Shown one piece after another: positions 42,890 through 54,162 of a stretch of 64,000 bases of DNA. The notes beneath the pieces were generated by a model. It worked only from the letters and a program-made list of their open reading frames with translations. It ran no database searches and had not been told where the DNA came from. Source of the DNA: Blumeriella jaapii (Eukaryota; Ascomycota; Leotiomycetes; Helotiales; Drepanopezizaceae); contig VWND01000008.1 of NCBI GenBank assembly GCA_009599575.1, forward strand, positions 1,178,001 through 1,242,000, written 5' to 3'. A program made the position numbers and the translations under genes. Within the stretch, counting starts at the first letter, position 1, and every line of letters starts with the position of its first letter.

Positions 42890-43870
42890 ATGATTTCTTT
42901 GCCTCTGTACTGTTTCGCGGCTCTCGCTTCTCTGCTCAGCACAACAGCAGCTCACGGGTACTTGGAACACACCTATCGCTTTTCTATTCTCGGCACTATC
43001 AACTAGATTCAGCTAACACTTCCAGCTGGGTGCACTCCCACGTCCTCGATCACGCAACGTATACCGGCTATCTGCCCGTCTCACCGACTCCAGTCTGGTC
43101 GAACCCACCTCCATCCATCGCGCGGAAAATCGGCTATGAAGGCCCTGTCCTCGACATCCTCACACGCAACATTACTTGTAACGTCAATGCTGCACCCATC
43201 TCCGACAATGGTGTTTCTAGAGTAGGAGAAGTGACTGCCGGCACAACTGTCGAGTGCGTGATGCAACCCGTTTTGAACATCACAAACTGACATGTGGGTT
43301 CACAGGTTCTGGTGGGGAACGGGCTGGCCGCACGAAGGTCCAATGTCGACGTACATGGCGCGCTGTACCCCCGACTGCGGCTCCTGGAATGGCTGGGAAT
43401 CAGCCGCCTGGTTCAAGATCGACGAGAAAGGATACAATGAGACCTGGGGCGGCTGGGCAACGCAGTATCTCTTTGACCAAGGCGGCGTACGTTCTCTCCT
43501 CTCCGGCCTCACGGCTTCAGACCGCTGCTGCGAGGACAATGCTGACTCTCGCCCACAGGTCTGGCGCTCCACCATCCCCGCCTGCCTCCCTGCAGGCGAG
43601 TATCTGATCCGGCACGAGATCATGGCTATGTCTGAGTGCAAGACGATCGGGAAATGCCAGTTCTACCCAAACTGTGCACAGTTGCGTGTGTTGGCCTCTG
43701 GGGCGGAGGCCGTTCAGCCGGGGGGGAGTGCGGATGTGGGAAATGCGGCGCTGGTGTCGTTCCCCGGCGCCTATCAGCAGAGAGATCCGGGCATCTACTG
43801 GAATTCGAACACCCAGCTGCCGGTCAATTATGTTGTTCCTGGGCCAAAGGTGTGGAAGTGTCCGTCTTGA
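42890..43870 (+). CDS. Secreted lytic polysaccharide monooxygenase (AA9 family)
   Basis: A copper enzyme that oxidatively cleaves cellulose or related glucans outside the cell. Exons: 42890-42957, 43026-43253, 43306-43486, 43559-43870; introns 68, 52 and 72 bp; phases agree, 262 aa. A signal peptide (MISLPLYCFAALASLLSTTAA) ends exactly before His22, which becomes the N-terminal copper-brace histidine after cleavage. The second ligand is probably His108 in GWPHEGP. The axial Tyr195 with Gln193 lies in KCQFYPNCAQLRV. Other AA9 landmarks are YTGYLP, ITCN, MARC, AAWFKI, YLIRHE and the C-terminal YVVPGP. There is no CBM1 domain. Intron 3 is a multiple of three without a stop, so it must be removed by reference to the family. 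The adjacent MFS transporter is co-oriented. Confidence 0.92.
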
Positions 43871-44620
43871 GAGGGGTGTTGAGGGTTAGGCGAGTTTCGA
43901 GAGGGATATGTACAGTTTCTCGTGAGGTGGCGGGCAAGGGAGTAGGCTTGCAAGAGTGTATTGACCGTAGATGAGAGATTTGATTCAATCCCACTGTGCT
44001 CTTGTGAGTTCGATCCATACTCTTGGTTGCAGACATGCTTTGCCTAAATCTGAATGCCTAACGTGCGGGCGGTTTGGAACTTTCTTCAGAATGTTTTGCA
44101 TTGCGCCTTGCTTTAGCCATGTATAGACAATTGAGTAAAGACTCATATCTACCCGAGCGATAGCTAGCCCAATTTAGTTGTCAGATTCTGTTAGCTATGT
44201 ATGAATGCCAAAATTTGTGTTCTTGGCTCTCAAAAGATGGCCAGATCGAGATCGAGACTTGACAAAGGACTGATAGGTACAGTTTTACCTTCCTTGTTGC
44301 TTTTAAGAACGATATCTTGCATCCCAGTAGCGAAGAACAAATAAGCAAAAGCCCTGAATATGATGCTGCCGGCTGTCTCCTCTTGTCAAGGTTTACTTAC
44401 GCAGGCGAAAAAAAAAGGGGCTCGGTTGTCAGTCAAGCTTAGAGTGCTGAGTCATCCACGCGTCGCTTTTGAGGCCAACGCGCAACGTCAACAGCGTCAA
44501 CAGCGTCCACAGCGTCAACAGAGCAAACACATCTATGGCGACCAGCATCACCAGTCTATACTGCACACCTAAAACTCCGACCTACACCTGTTGATGTACA
44601 ACAGCAAATGAATCTGCAGC
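43871..44620. other. LPMO-p150Glued intergenic region
   Basis: No gene. A GTCAACAGCGTCCACAGC-type short tandem repeat at about 44488-44521 precedes the dynactin gene. Confidence 0.45.
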
Positions 44621-47600
44621 ATGTCTGAGCTCGTGGTTGGGGCCACGGTCAGGCTCGCCAATGGCCTCGTAGGACTCGTCCGTTATGTCGGGCAAACCGA
44701 ATTCTCAGACGGTGAGTGGGTGGGCGTCGAGCTGGAAACCGATGATGGGAAGAACGACGGCAGTGTCAAGGGACAACGATACTTCGATTGCACTCCGGGC
44801 AGAGGCATGTTCCTGCGACCATCAGCGGCTGTGGTCATTCATCCGGCTCCGGCGTCCAAACCGACTGTACCCAAGGCGGCGAAGAAACCTGCGAGACCCA
44901 GCAGCGTGATAGGAAATGGAATTGCGAGAAGGTCGAGTGTTGCACCGGATATGGCAGCGGGAAAGAGGATGAGTATAAATGCTGCGAGTCCGACTCCGGC
45001 GACGAGGTCGCGGCCTTCGAGCATGTTGTTGCGAGTAGGTGATTTCACTCTCGATTGTCTACGGTGTCTAATGATAATCACAGTCTCCAACGAAATCTCC
45101 TACCAAACAGCTGTCAACCACTCCAACCTTGAGCTCTGCACCACGAACTGGATCGATTTCCCATGCCCGCAATTCTTCCGCTACAGCCAAAGCCAGACCG
45201 AGTGTTGGAGGAAATCGTACATCTATGGGCCCACCAGCGAGACCAGCATCCCAGACAGCAAAGCCCTCGTTTGCCGGTGCTGGGAACAGGACTAGCGTGC
45301 CACCATCAAGAGGTGGGAGAGTATCCCTTGCGCCAAGGCCAACTATCCAGACAGGAGACAGGGTCGGGTCTATTGGGAGTCGGTTGAGCAGTGCACAAGC
45401 GAGTGAAGGTGCAAGCGGAGGAGATACCGAAAACGAGGACGGGGTAGCTTCACCGGTGAAGAGCGAAGATCCCATGTCTCCGAAAACGATGAGCCCTATG
45501 ATGCCGAGGACATCTGCAACACTTCGATCGAACGCTTCGGGAATTTCAGGCGGAAATGCTGCATCTCCTGTAGCACAGAGGACCACAGGGGTGAGTACGG
45601 CTGCGAGCCGAGAAATCGAGGATTTGAAGACGAAGCTCCGGTTGATGGACAAGAAAAGGATGGAGGACAGAGATAAGCTGAAAGGTCTGGAGAAAATCCA
45701 AGTTGAACGTGACAAATTCGAGGGTATCATCCAGAAATTGCAGACGAAATTCCAACCGCAGCAGCAGGAAATTACAGATCTCCGCAAGCAATTAAAGGAT
45801 GCAGAGACGAAGTGCGAGGAACTCGAGAATGAGAAGGCGGAGCATGAGATTGGCATTGAAATGGCAGCGCTTGATAGAGAGATGGCTGAGGAGACCGCTG
45901 AGGTCTTGAAGACGGAATTGGAGGCTCTAAGGTTAAAAGCAGAAGAGCTGGAATTGGAGGTGGAGGTTCTTCGCGAAGAGAACGCCGAACTTGGAGGCGA
46001 AATGAGCCCCGAGGAGAAGAGTAGCCAGGGCTGGCTGCAGATGGAGCGAAACAATGAACGGCTGAGAGAGGCTTTGATTCGACTACGGGACATGACTCAG
46101 CAGACCGAATCTGAACTCCGGGATGAGATCAAGAGTTTAGAGGATGATGTTCAGGAATTGGGTGCCGTGAAGGAGCATTACGAAGTGGCTAAGGACAAGC
46201 TAGCTCAATCCGAGGCAGCCATCGAGGATCTTCGTCAACAATTGGACAACGCGCTAGGGGCCGAAGATATGATCGAGGAGCTCACGGAGAGAAACATGAG
46301 CATGAGCGAGGAGATTGAGGAACTCAAAGCGACGATTGAGGACCTCGAAAGTTTAAAAGAGCTGAACGATGAGCTGGAAATCAACCACGTCGAGACCGAG
46401 AAAGAGATGCAAGAGGATATTGACTTCAAGGACAGCATCATCGCCGAGCAAGCACGACGCGCCGAGGAACAAGTCAAGACCATGGAGGACATGGAATACA
46501 CCTTGTCACGGTTCCGAGAACTTGTCACGAATTTACAGAGCGACTTGGAGGATATGAAAGCCTCTCATGCCATGACTGAGAATGAGTCCGAGCAGCTGAA
46601 CAGTCGCTCTCGTGCGATGATGGATCTGAACATGAAGCTTCAAGTTTCTGCTGCCAAAACCCAAGTCAAGACAATTGATCTTGAACTTCGTCGTCTGGAT
46701 GCTCAAGAAGCATCGGAGCATCTCGCAATCGTGCAGCTCTTCCTCCCCGAGTCGTTTCACAATGATCGAGACTCGGTCCTGGCGCTCCTTCGATTCAAGC
46801 GTGTTGGATTCAAGGCCAACCTGCTCCATGGCTTCGTCAAGGAGCGGGTTAATGGACAGCCGCCTACGGGGCATGAGGATGATTTGTTCGCTGGCTGCGA
46901 TGTCCTCGATAAACTTTCGTGGGTGTTCGCTATGTGCGATCGCTTTGTCAATGCCATCAGCCACTGCACAACCGAACAGTTTGCCAAATTTGAAGGTGCG
47001 CTCTACGAGCTGGAACCCGTCGAGCGAGCTCTCAATGGCTGGATCAACGGCCTGAGACGGGATGAGCTTGATGAAAAGAAGTGTGCAAGCGAGCTTCAGC
47101 GCACTATTGCACTCATGTCGCATCTGGCTGAAGTGCACATCCCCACTGGATTGGCGAGTTATGCGGATGAGGTTCACATGCGCACTCTTGTCATGCAAAG
47201 CCATCTGGAGAATGCAGCGGCTGCCATGGTTGCCGTGCGGACTATGGTCCAGACCATCATCCCAGATCAAGGTGGCGAGGACGAGCTCGCTCAACACTTC
47301 TCGCGAAAGACGGACTCGGTCATCAGCAATACCAGGAGTGCAAAGGTTATCATTGGCAAGACTGTCAGAGCGCTCGAGGATCTCAAGACCCGATCGTTGT
47401 CTCTTATGCCCGATACAAACCAGAATTTCGAGCTGTGTGAAACAGCTACCGAAGAACTGGCTAAATTTTCTCGCCACATCGGTCATGATCTATACACACT
47501 TCTGCACGAGGAAGGACGAACGGAGCCCTTCACATACAGCGATGTTCAAAGTACCATCTACCGTACAGCCTCAGCCTTGTTCTCGTCCAGCGATTCTGAC

Positions 47601-48659
47601 CTATTCTCTACGTACTCGAATAAACTACGGACATTGACAACCTCGTTACTAGACTTAGCTACCCTAGCGTCAGATCTCGAAACGACTCAAGAGTTTGAGC
47701 GAGCGGCAGCCCCGTGGGTGTCCAGGTCCCAGGAATTGAGATCTTCCAAGATTGTGCACGTCGATGCCGAGGAGGAGTTGCGTCGTCTCAAGGATGACAA
47801 CCATGAGCGAGCTAGAATCATTGCCATGAAGGATCAGACTCTTGAGGAGGCCTCGGTCAAGATTGAGCTTCTTGAGAGTCGCATGCGAGATGCGACGAAG
47901 AAGAACGAGAAGATCACTGAGCTCGAAAAGAGAATTGAGGAGGCCAAGAAGCGAGAGACCGAGCTTACTGAATCCATCGAGACTCAGAACAAGGAGCTCA
48001 CCACGATTGAAGCTGATCGGGAGACGTGGAGGAAGGCTGCCGAGGACGCGAAGTCACTCGGTGTGGTCACTCCTGGCACCACGGCGGGCCAGGAGCAAGC
48101 CGTGGCTACTGCCCGGGAAATGAATGCGCTCAAGGTTGAGATCGCAAGTCTCCAAGCTGCTGTCCGCTACCTACGCGAAGACAACCGCCGGGCCCGCCTC
48201 GACGAGTCCCAACAGCTCGATTGGCTTGATGCCCCATTGGTCCAGCCCATGACCAAGGAGGAAGAGCGCAGCGCTCTTGTCCTGGCTGAAGGTCAGGATG
48301 TTCTTGACGATCTCCTCAGCCTCGCCAGTACCGCTCAGGTGTACGAGCTCACCAGTATGCCCAAGAACAGGCTCGCCTGGCGGCCCGCGAAGGCCACGCC
48401 ACAATATCACGTCGCCCGACAGAGGGAGAACTACGAGGCTTGGAGCAGCTGGAAAGACGCCGTCGTCAAGAAGGCTCGCGTGTTAGAGGAGCGAGATGTC
48501 AAGCGTAGAGTAGAGAGGAGACCTCGGGGGGGTCTCGCTGCCCAGGTGAGATTGAACTTACCGAGCTTAGAGGGCAAGGGGGTGAGAGCGGGAGGCGAAG
48601 TCGAGATAGTTGGTCCGGATCACTTTGAGGCGTTCCGAGGCAGGCTTGGATTTGTTTGA
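44621..48659 (+). CDS. ro-3: Dynactin p150Glued (CAP-Gly, dynactin-1)
   Basis: The largest dynactin subunit, linking dynein to microtubules for nuclear positioning and vesicle movement in hyphae. Exon 1 44621-45034 and exon 2 45084-48659, with a 49-bp intron (GTAGGT...ACAG); 1,329 aa, normal for the family. The N-terminal CAP-Gly domain (residues ~5-70) has FSDGEWVGVEL, GKNDGSVKG and the GMFLRP end. A Ser/Pro/Arg-rich basic linker (~75-300) includes SPTKSPTKQ and helps microtubule binding. A long coiled coil follows at about 315-560 (LKTKLRLMDKKR through the LREENAELGGEM and RLREALIRLRDM segments). The dynactin-associated globular region comes next (LRFKRVGFKANLLHGFV, LNGWINGLRRDEL), then a second coiled coil near residues 920-1030. 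The frame is clean throughout 4 kb, in contrast to several neighbours. Confidence 0.95.
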
Positions 48660-49184
48660 GGGCGACGCATTATACCCAGGAGCGCTCTTGTTGGCTTGAC
48701 GCGTGTACCACTGAAGACTGGCTTTTCAACCACATCTTTGGTTCTCTGAGATCGAGGCAAGGTCTGGGTCTTCGGTGCCACATGTCCACCCATCTGAATG
48801 TAAGCCAGTAGTGACGAGCAAGACGATGGCGCTGAGACATGGAGAATCGCAAAGACACATACACGGTGGTTGAGGCCAGAATGAAATGCCAGAGCCTGTG
48901 ATGTCTGTGGTGGCCATGATGTGATAAAGTCGTGAGCCATAACATGTATCTACCGAACCATCGCAAAGCACATCCCAAATTGATTTTTTTTCCTGTGTGA
49001 CGCGAGCGCCCATGCTCGACCGACTGACTGTAGGGTGCCATGAGGAAGTTTGAAACAACTCTGCGCCCTTCGACCTTCGCCCTTCGACCTTCGACTTCGA
49101 CCCGTCGTCCTCCTGGCCAGCCACCGTCACCGTCAACGATGAAGACCGCCGCACTTTTCTGGCGTCCCTAATCAGCGAACCAAC
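48660..49184. other. p150Glued-phosphatase intergenic region
   Basis: A CTTCGACC tandem repeat at about 49067-49100 lies close to the phosphatase start; no gene is seen. Confidence 0.45.
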
Positions 49185-50546
49185 ATGCGCTGTCTGCTCC
49201 TCCTCACCGGCGCGACCGCTGCGACGGCGGCGTACGTGCCTGGCAAAATATTCGACCGCTTCATCACCATCTGGCTCGAGAACCAGGTCTGTCTCTCCGT
49301 CTCGTCCTCTCGTCGTCTCGTCGTCTCGTCGTCTCTTCCTCCCTCTTCGCCCTCTCCCCCCCTCTGCGCCCTCTTCCTCCCGCCAACCTCTCACTGACGG
49401 CCACAGGACGGCCGTGTCCCGAGACAGCGAGGTCGTCGACCTCACGAAAGAAGGCATCCTGCTCACGGAGTACTACGGCCTGACGCATCCCTCGCAGCCC
49501 AACTACATCGCCTCCATCGGCGGCGACTACTTCGGCCTGGACCACGACGGCTTCGTGCAGATCCCGAGAACGTGAGCAACCTGGTCGATCTGCTGGAATG
49601 GAAGAGCCTCTCGTGGAAGGGATATTTCGAGGGCGTGCCAGGCCCGGGGTATATGGGCGAGGGCAGCACGAGTCGCGATGGGCGCGGGTGGGATTATGTG
49701 CGGAAACACAAGTACGTCTTCAGCGAACGGAATGCCTCATGCCATGCTGATTGTGGGTTCTGCAGTCCCTTTGTCTCCTACGATAACATCAGTCAGAACG
49801 GCTCGCGTCTGGCGCAGCTGCAGAGCTTCGTCGACTTCGCCGGCGATGTCGAACACGACAGCCTCCCGCAGTACGCCCATCTCTCCCCAGACATGCTCAA
49901 CGACGGCCACAACACCACCCTCGAATACGCCACCAACTGGACCCGATCCTTCCTCGAGCCGCTCCTCGCGAACGAGAAGTTCATGGAGCGCACCCTCATC
50001 CTCCTCACCTACGACGAGTCCGAGACGTACGCCATCCCCAACCGCATCGTCTCGCTGCTGCTCGGCGGCGCCGTGCCGCCCGCGCTCAAGGGCACGCAGG
50101 ACGACACGGTCTACACGCACTACAGCATCCTGTCGACGCTGGAGCACAACTGGGACCTGCCGACGCTGGGCCGCTACGACGCCGGCGCGAACGTCTTCGC
50201 GCTCGTCGCGGCCCAGACGGGCTACCCCAACCACGCGCCGCCCAACCAGCCCGCCATCAACAACTCGCTGTCCTACGCGGGCTTCCTGCACAGCGACCCG
50301 CAGATGTACCTGCCCGTGCCCTCCCCGAATCTGCAGCTGGTGGGCGCGGGCGGCCTGGGCCCCGAGAAGACGATGAACATGCCGTGGGTGCAGCAGCAGC
50401 AGACGTTGCGGACGCCGTACGATGGCAGCGGCTTCCTGTACGATGGCGGCGACGGGACCAACGCCCCCAACCAGCCCATCTACCGGGCGCAGGGGACCGC
50501 GGCCCCGAGCGGGCCCCGGCGAAGAAAAGCGCTCGGGGGAGAGTGA
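49185..50546 (+). CDS. Secreted acid phosphatase (phosphoesterase family), with two frame breaks
   Basis: A phosphate-repressible-type acid phosphatase (PF04185 phosphoesterase superfamily). Exons: 49185-49286, 49407-49711, 49766-50546. Signal peptide MRCLLLLTGATAATA. Conserved segments: DRFITIWLENQ, GILLTEYYGLTHPSQPNY, SIGGDYFG, VRKHNPFVSYD, the metal-site LLTYDESETY, SLLLGGAVP, THYSILSTLEHNW and LGRYDAGANVF. Several N-x-T/S sites are present. Two breaks occur. At 49407-49412 the segment after ENQ needs about 2 extra nt to give ENQD..AVSRDSEVVDL. At 49563-49565 one C is missing (ATCCCGAG where QIPENVSN needs ATCCCCGAG). After repair the protein is ~396 aa with a Gly/Gln-rich tail. Probably sequence errors. 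Confidence 0.87.
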
Positions 50547-51692
50547 GCGCCGCGAGGGCGTCGTGGGTCGCTGCGAGAGCGCTGTCTGGACTCTGATGTC
50601 TGGGCGCTTTCAAGCGCGCGGCGGTCCTGGGAGCGTGTCCTCCTCGGGCTGGGCAGAAGCTGTGAGCTTGTACGACTAGGGATGTAGAATATCACGGCTG
50701 TATTGCACATTACCAGATCCTCCCCACGGTCCAAGGCGCGAAGCGAAGTGATCGAATCTTCACGGGCGTTGTTGGATCATGTCATATTGAGTGAGGTATG
50801 CCTCGCTACCCTCCCTCCCTACGCGAGTAAACAGCACATCTCAACCACAGGCAGTGTGTGTGTGTGCATCTAGCTTTCACTCGAACCATGTACGCACGCT
50901 TAATGTAGTATGGAAACGATGGTCGTGGATCGGAATCTCAGACAAGGCTTTTTTTCTACTAGACATCCATCTATCTTTTTTCCTGTCTGTCTATCTACCT
51001 ATCTTTCTATCTAACTATCTGTCTATCTTTCTTCCTGTCTGTCTATCTATTTATCTATATATCTATCTATCTATTCATCAACCCGAAAAGCTCCACATCC
51101 GCAACGGGAGCCCACGCTCGCTTCTCTCTGTCTACCTTTCTTTTCTTTTCTTTTCTTTTCCTTCCTCCTCCTCCGTTCCCCCGCTTACCCTAAGGTGCAA
51201 AAGCTGATGCCCAGCGTTCGACTTCCGTCTGCATACGGTGGGAGCACCGCGAGCTGACTGGCTAGCTGTTTGTCCCTAGGTAGGTAGGTGGGCAGGTGGG
51301 TAGGCGTCGATCTCGAGCTGACGACGGTCACGCGGCTCGGTTCGGCGTTGTGGTGCGAGAGGCGTTCACTTGTGTCTTTGGGGGGAAGCTACTTCGCTGG
51401 CGGGATATGGCGCGCTCGGTTGTCTACTCGAGGAGGGGCCTTCGTCGCAATATGTTTTGCTGCCGCGAGTTGGTTGTGGCGTGGACGGCAGGACGTTTGC
51501 ATGTTGCGGTGGACGTGATGTTCGCCAGAGCGAGGGGTCGACGTCTTCTGAAGATAGCGCAAGGCTTCGGTCGTCTTGCCGATGGTTATCTCTGACGCCG
51601 ACCAGGTATTGTTCAGAGATGATCGACGGGTAAGCAAGTGGCAGCTCCTCGGACGTGACATGCCGCACCTATGCGTCCCTCATCGGCCTCGC
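50547..51692. other. Intergenic stretch with simple repeats
   Basis: Between the converging phosphatase and CTF8 3' ends. Contains a CTAT-type microsatellite (50966-51075), a TTTTC tract (about 51138-51160) and TAGGTAGGTAGG (about 51279). No gene is supported. Confidence 0.5.
50966..51075. repeat. (CTAT)n imperfect microsatellite
   Basis: About 110 bp of imperfect CTAT/CTGT tetranucleotide repeats (TGTCTGTCTATCTACCTATC and similar). Confidence 0.8.
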
Positions 51693-51982
51693 TCACAGGC
51701 CATCTGCAGCATCGCACGTCCCAACCGGCTCCGGCCTGATCGAGAACAGTATCTTGAACTTGACGATCTCCACCACCTCCAATTGCTCCGTCCTCTCCTC
51801 TCCATCTCTCGCGGCCTCCTCTCGCCCATCCACAGCCATTGCCATCTTCTGCGGCCCCTCCTCTGCGCCCACTCTCCTCCGTATGACGGCCAACGGCTTC
51901 GGCAGCTTTCGCACCTCGCCCGTGAGCCGCTGGTGCTTGCCCACATACAGATACACCCGCTTCATCCACTTCCCACCGTCAT

Positions 51983-52013
<31 letters not shown>

Positions 52014-52258
52014 GTCCCAGTCGGGGAAGACCACCCTGCCGATTGGCGTTTCGCGGACGACGACCCGGTGGCCGGGCAGAGGGACATGCTGCAGCCTGCG
52101 TCGGGGGCGGTAGAGGGCGAGGGCATGTTGATCGTGCCCTGCATCTCGAGGAGGGCGAGCCCGGAGGGGGTTTGCAGGAGGGCGGGGAGCGGGTTGTTGA
52201 GTGGTGCTGTGGGCGTGCCGAGGAGGAGGGGTTTGGGGTGGAGGATGACGCGGGACAT
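51693..52258 (-). CDS. CTF8: Ctf8, alternative clamp-loader (Ctf18-RFC) subunit, with a frame break
   Basis: A small subunit of the Ctf18-Dcc1-Ctf8 RFC complex, which loads PCNA and supports sister-chromatid cohesion. N-terminal half: MSRVILHPK, then GLALLEMQGTIN (family LALIELQGT). C-terminal half in another frame: GRVVFPDWD, a poly-Ala tract, KWMKRVYLYVGKHQRLTGEV, KLPKPLAVIRR, and VEIVKFKILFSIRPEPVG. Both halves are unmistakable, but a ~1-nt shift falls between them at about 52080-52110, with no splice sites. Length is about 188 aa if repaired, usual for filamentous ascomycetes. The Ala run (GCN repeat at 51982-52015) may vary. A poly-CAA tract lies in the 5' leader (about 52330-52350). Confidence 0.85.
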
Positions 52259-53731
52259 GGTGCCACGGTCTTCTGGTCGGAGTGGTCGGAGAGAAGAAGA
52301 ATAGAGTAATGTTCGAGGACGGGGAGCTTGTTGTTGTTGTTGTTGTTGTGACGGAGGTCGGTTGGGCAAGAGAAGCGGGTCGGTGGAAAGAGGAGGCATT
52401 GATGCTCTCTAACCCTCAGTTGGGGAGTCGCGTCGACGCGTCGCGAGGTCGGCGGATCCTCGGATGTGAAGCTGTGTGTCGGTTGCTGCAGAGCCGCTTG
52501 CACGTGACTCAGGTAACGTGAGGTTTTCTTTATGTACTGTACCTCCTGTAGCAGCGTTCCGCAAGCTCCGGCGGCAGGACCTCGTCTATTCTCTGCTGGT
52601 TGTTGTATCATTAGGCTATATTGCATTGAACTCCTGGTGGAAAGATCTCGAGAGGGGAATCCGTGGTTTTGTACCTTTTGCTGAGCATGTCTCCATGGTC
52701 TCTGGGCGTTCGTATGGCTGCAAGCTTAAACCATATCACTACAGTACTGTACTGTACTAATAGTGGGCTGCCTTCCCACATTTATTCCGCGGGCACTCGA
52801 ATAAATGCGGGAAGGCAGCCCACTATTACACAATAAATTTCTGGGCCTATTCGTGTCACGTTCTACAGCTCAAAGCGACCTTACAGTATGTACTAGCTCC
52901 GGAGCGACCTGCCACACTGAAAACCTAAGCAGAACTTGCAGTTCAAAATTCAATAAAAAATTGTGCAAAGAGAAAATCTAGAGGGAAAAGGCAAATAAAG
53001 AAAAGCTCGACAGACCCGGTGGCTCGATTCCCTTCGCACAGCCTGGAAAACTGATTTGTTGGAAGTGCGTGGGATTTTACCATACCTAGGTACCTATACC
53101 TGCTATTCTTCGGTGCCTACGGGGATCCGCGTTGACGTCTGAGTGTCAAGACATTCACGTGTACGCTGATTGGGTGTGGGCAGGTATGTGATCATGTGTA
53201 TGGATAGGTATGGAATATGGATTTTTGAGGGTGCGTTGGTTGGTTGGTTGCTTGCTTGGTTGAAGAGGGCCGAGTGGGGGCAGAGTGGACTTGAAGGCGA
53301 GGAGATGGCTACGAAGTTGACAATGGAATCGTTCGAATCAGTTCAACACGTGAGGATGGGTTTCCGTAACGAGATTTGGATCCATTTTCTGTGGTTGTTG
53401 ACGACGACGCTGCAGGAGGAGCGTGAGTCGCCGGTGATATGAACTTGGTCCACAGACCTTGGGATGACGTGCGGAGACCACATGTTGAAGCAAAAGTCGG
53501 TTCTTATCATCATCGCACTGGGTTCGGCAGATTAATGTGCATGGTGTACAAGCTCGACCTTGAGATTGATCGGTAATGTAGGTAGGTAATGTACTTGCCT
53601 CCGTTTTTCCATGGAGCCCAACCGTGTGTCAACCCACAACCACAACGCTATTCTGCGACCTCGCTATCCCCCGTCGCTACCCTCAGCCGACACGAATACC
53701 CTCATCTATGATATCTCCAAAAGTCTCCATC
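52259..53731. other. Intergenic stretch with a strong hairpin
   Basis: Holds the CTF8 5' flank, a near-perfect inverted repeat (52758-52828) and low-complexity TTGGTTGGTTGCTTGC near 53235-53260. No gene is called. Confidence 0.5.
52758..52828. repeat. 30-bp-arm inverted repeat (hairpin)
   Basis: The left arm, 52758-52787 (TAATAGTGGGCTGCCTTCCC then A-CATTTATTC), is matched by the right arm 52799-52828 with one mismatch, around an 11-nt loop (CGCGGGCACTC). ACTGTACTGTACT precedes it. This is too long and precise for chance. It may be a small foldback element or a transcript hairpin. Confidence 0.85.
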
Positions 53732-54162
53732 TCATTTGCCCGTCCCCCCCCCCCCCCCTCCTGCAGCACGAGCACGAGCTTGCTTGATCCGTACCACAAT
53801 CTTCTCCCATCGCTCCTCTGCCCGCCTTCCCATCTCCGGAGTACCCAAAGCCTTGCTTCTCAACACCCGCCGATTCGAGCCCCCGCAAGCCTGGCAGGAT
53901 TTCAGAAACCACGAAGAAGGCCAACAGCCCTGTATGCAGACCAATTTCTAATCAGCAGAGCCGGTGGGTTGGAACCTCGGGTCGGTGAGGTCGGTGGGAT
54001 GGCGTTCTGGTGAAGGTAGGGGGAGAGACAGAGTGACGTACATAGAAGCGGCCTCCAGTCTTGACAACCAGAAAGAAGAAAGTGTGTGTAAGCGTGCGCT
54101 GCTAGGTTGCTCTCGATGAAGAGCAGTGTTTCGGCCAGGGCATTGAGCTGGAAAAGTGGCAT
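53732..54162 (-). CDS. Possible small conserved fungal protein (uncertain)
   Basis: Two protein-like pieces lie in order on the minus strand. The first is MPLFQLNALAETLLFIESNL followed by HTHFLLSGCQDWRPLL (from 54162). It ends at a GTACGT donor. After an ATACAG acceptor comes SWFLKSCQACGGSNRR, then GTPEMGRRAEERWEKIV and an Arg/Ala-rich helix. The junction is out of phase by 2 nt, so the model is broken as it stands. The 3' end runs into a C15 homopolymer (53744-53758), making the stop uncertain (53732 or about 53683). I do not recognise a named family; the CQACGG motif could bind metal. Given the other frame breaks in this window, a real gene with errors is plausible. Confidence 0.35.
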
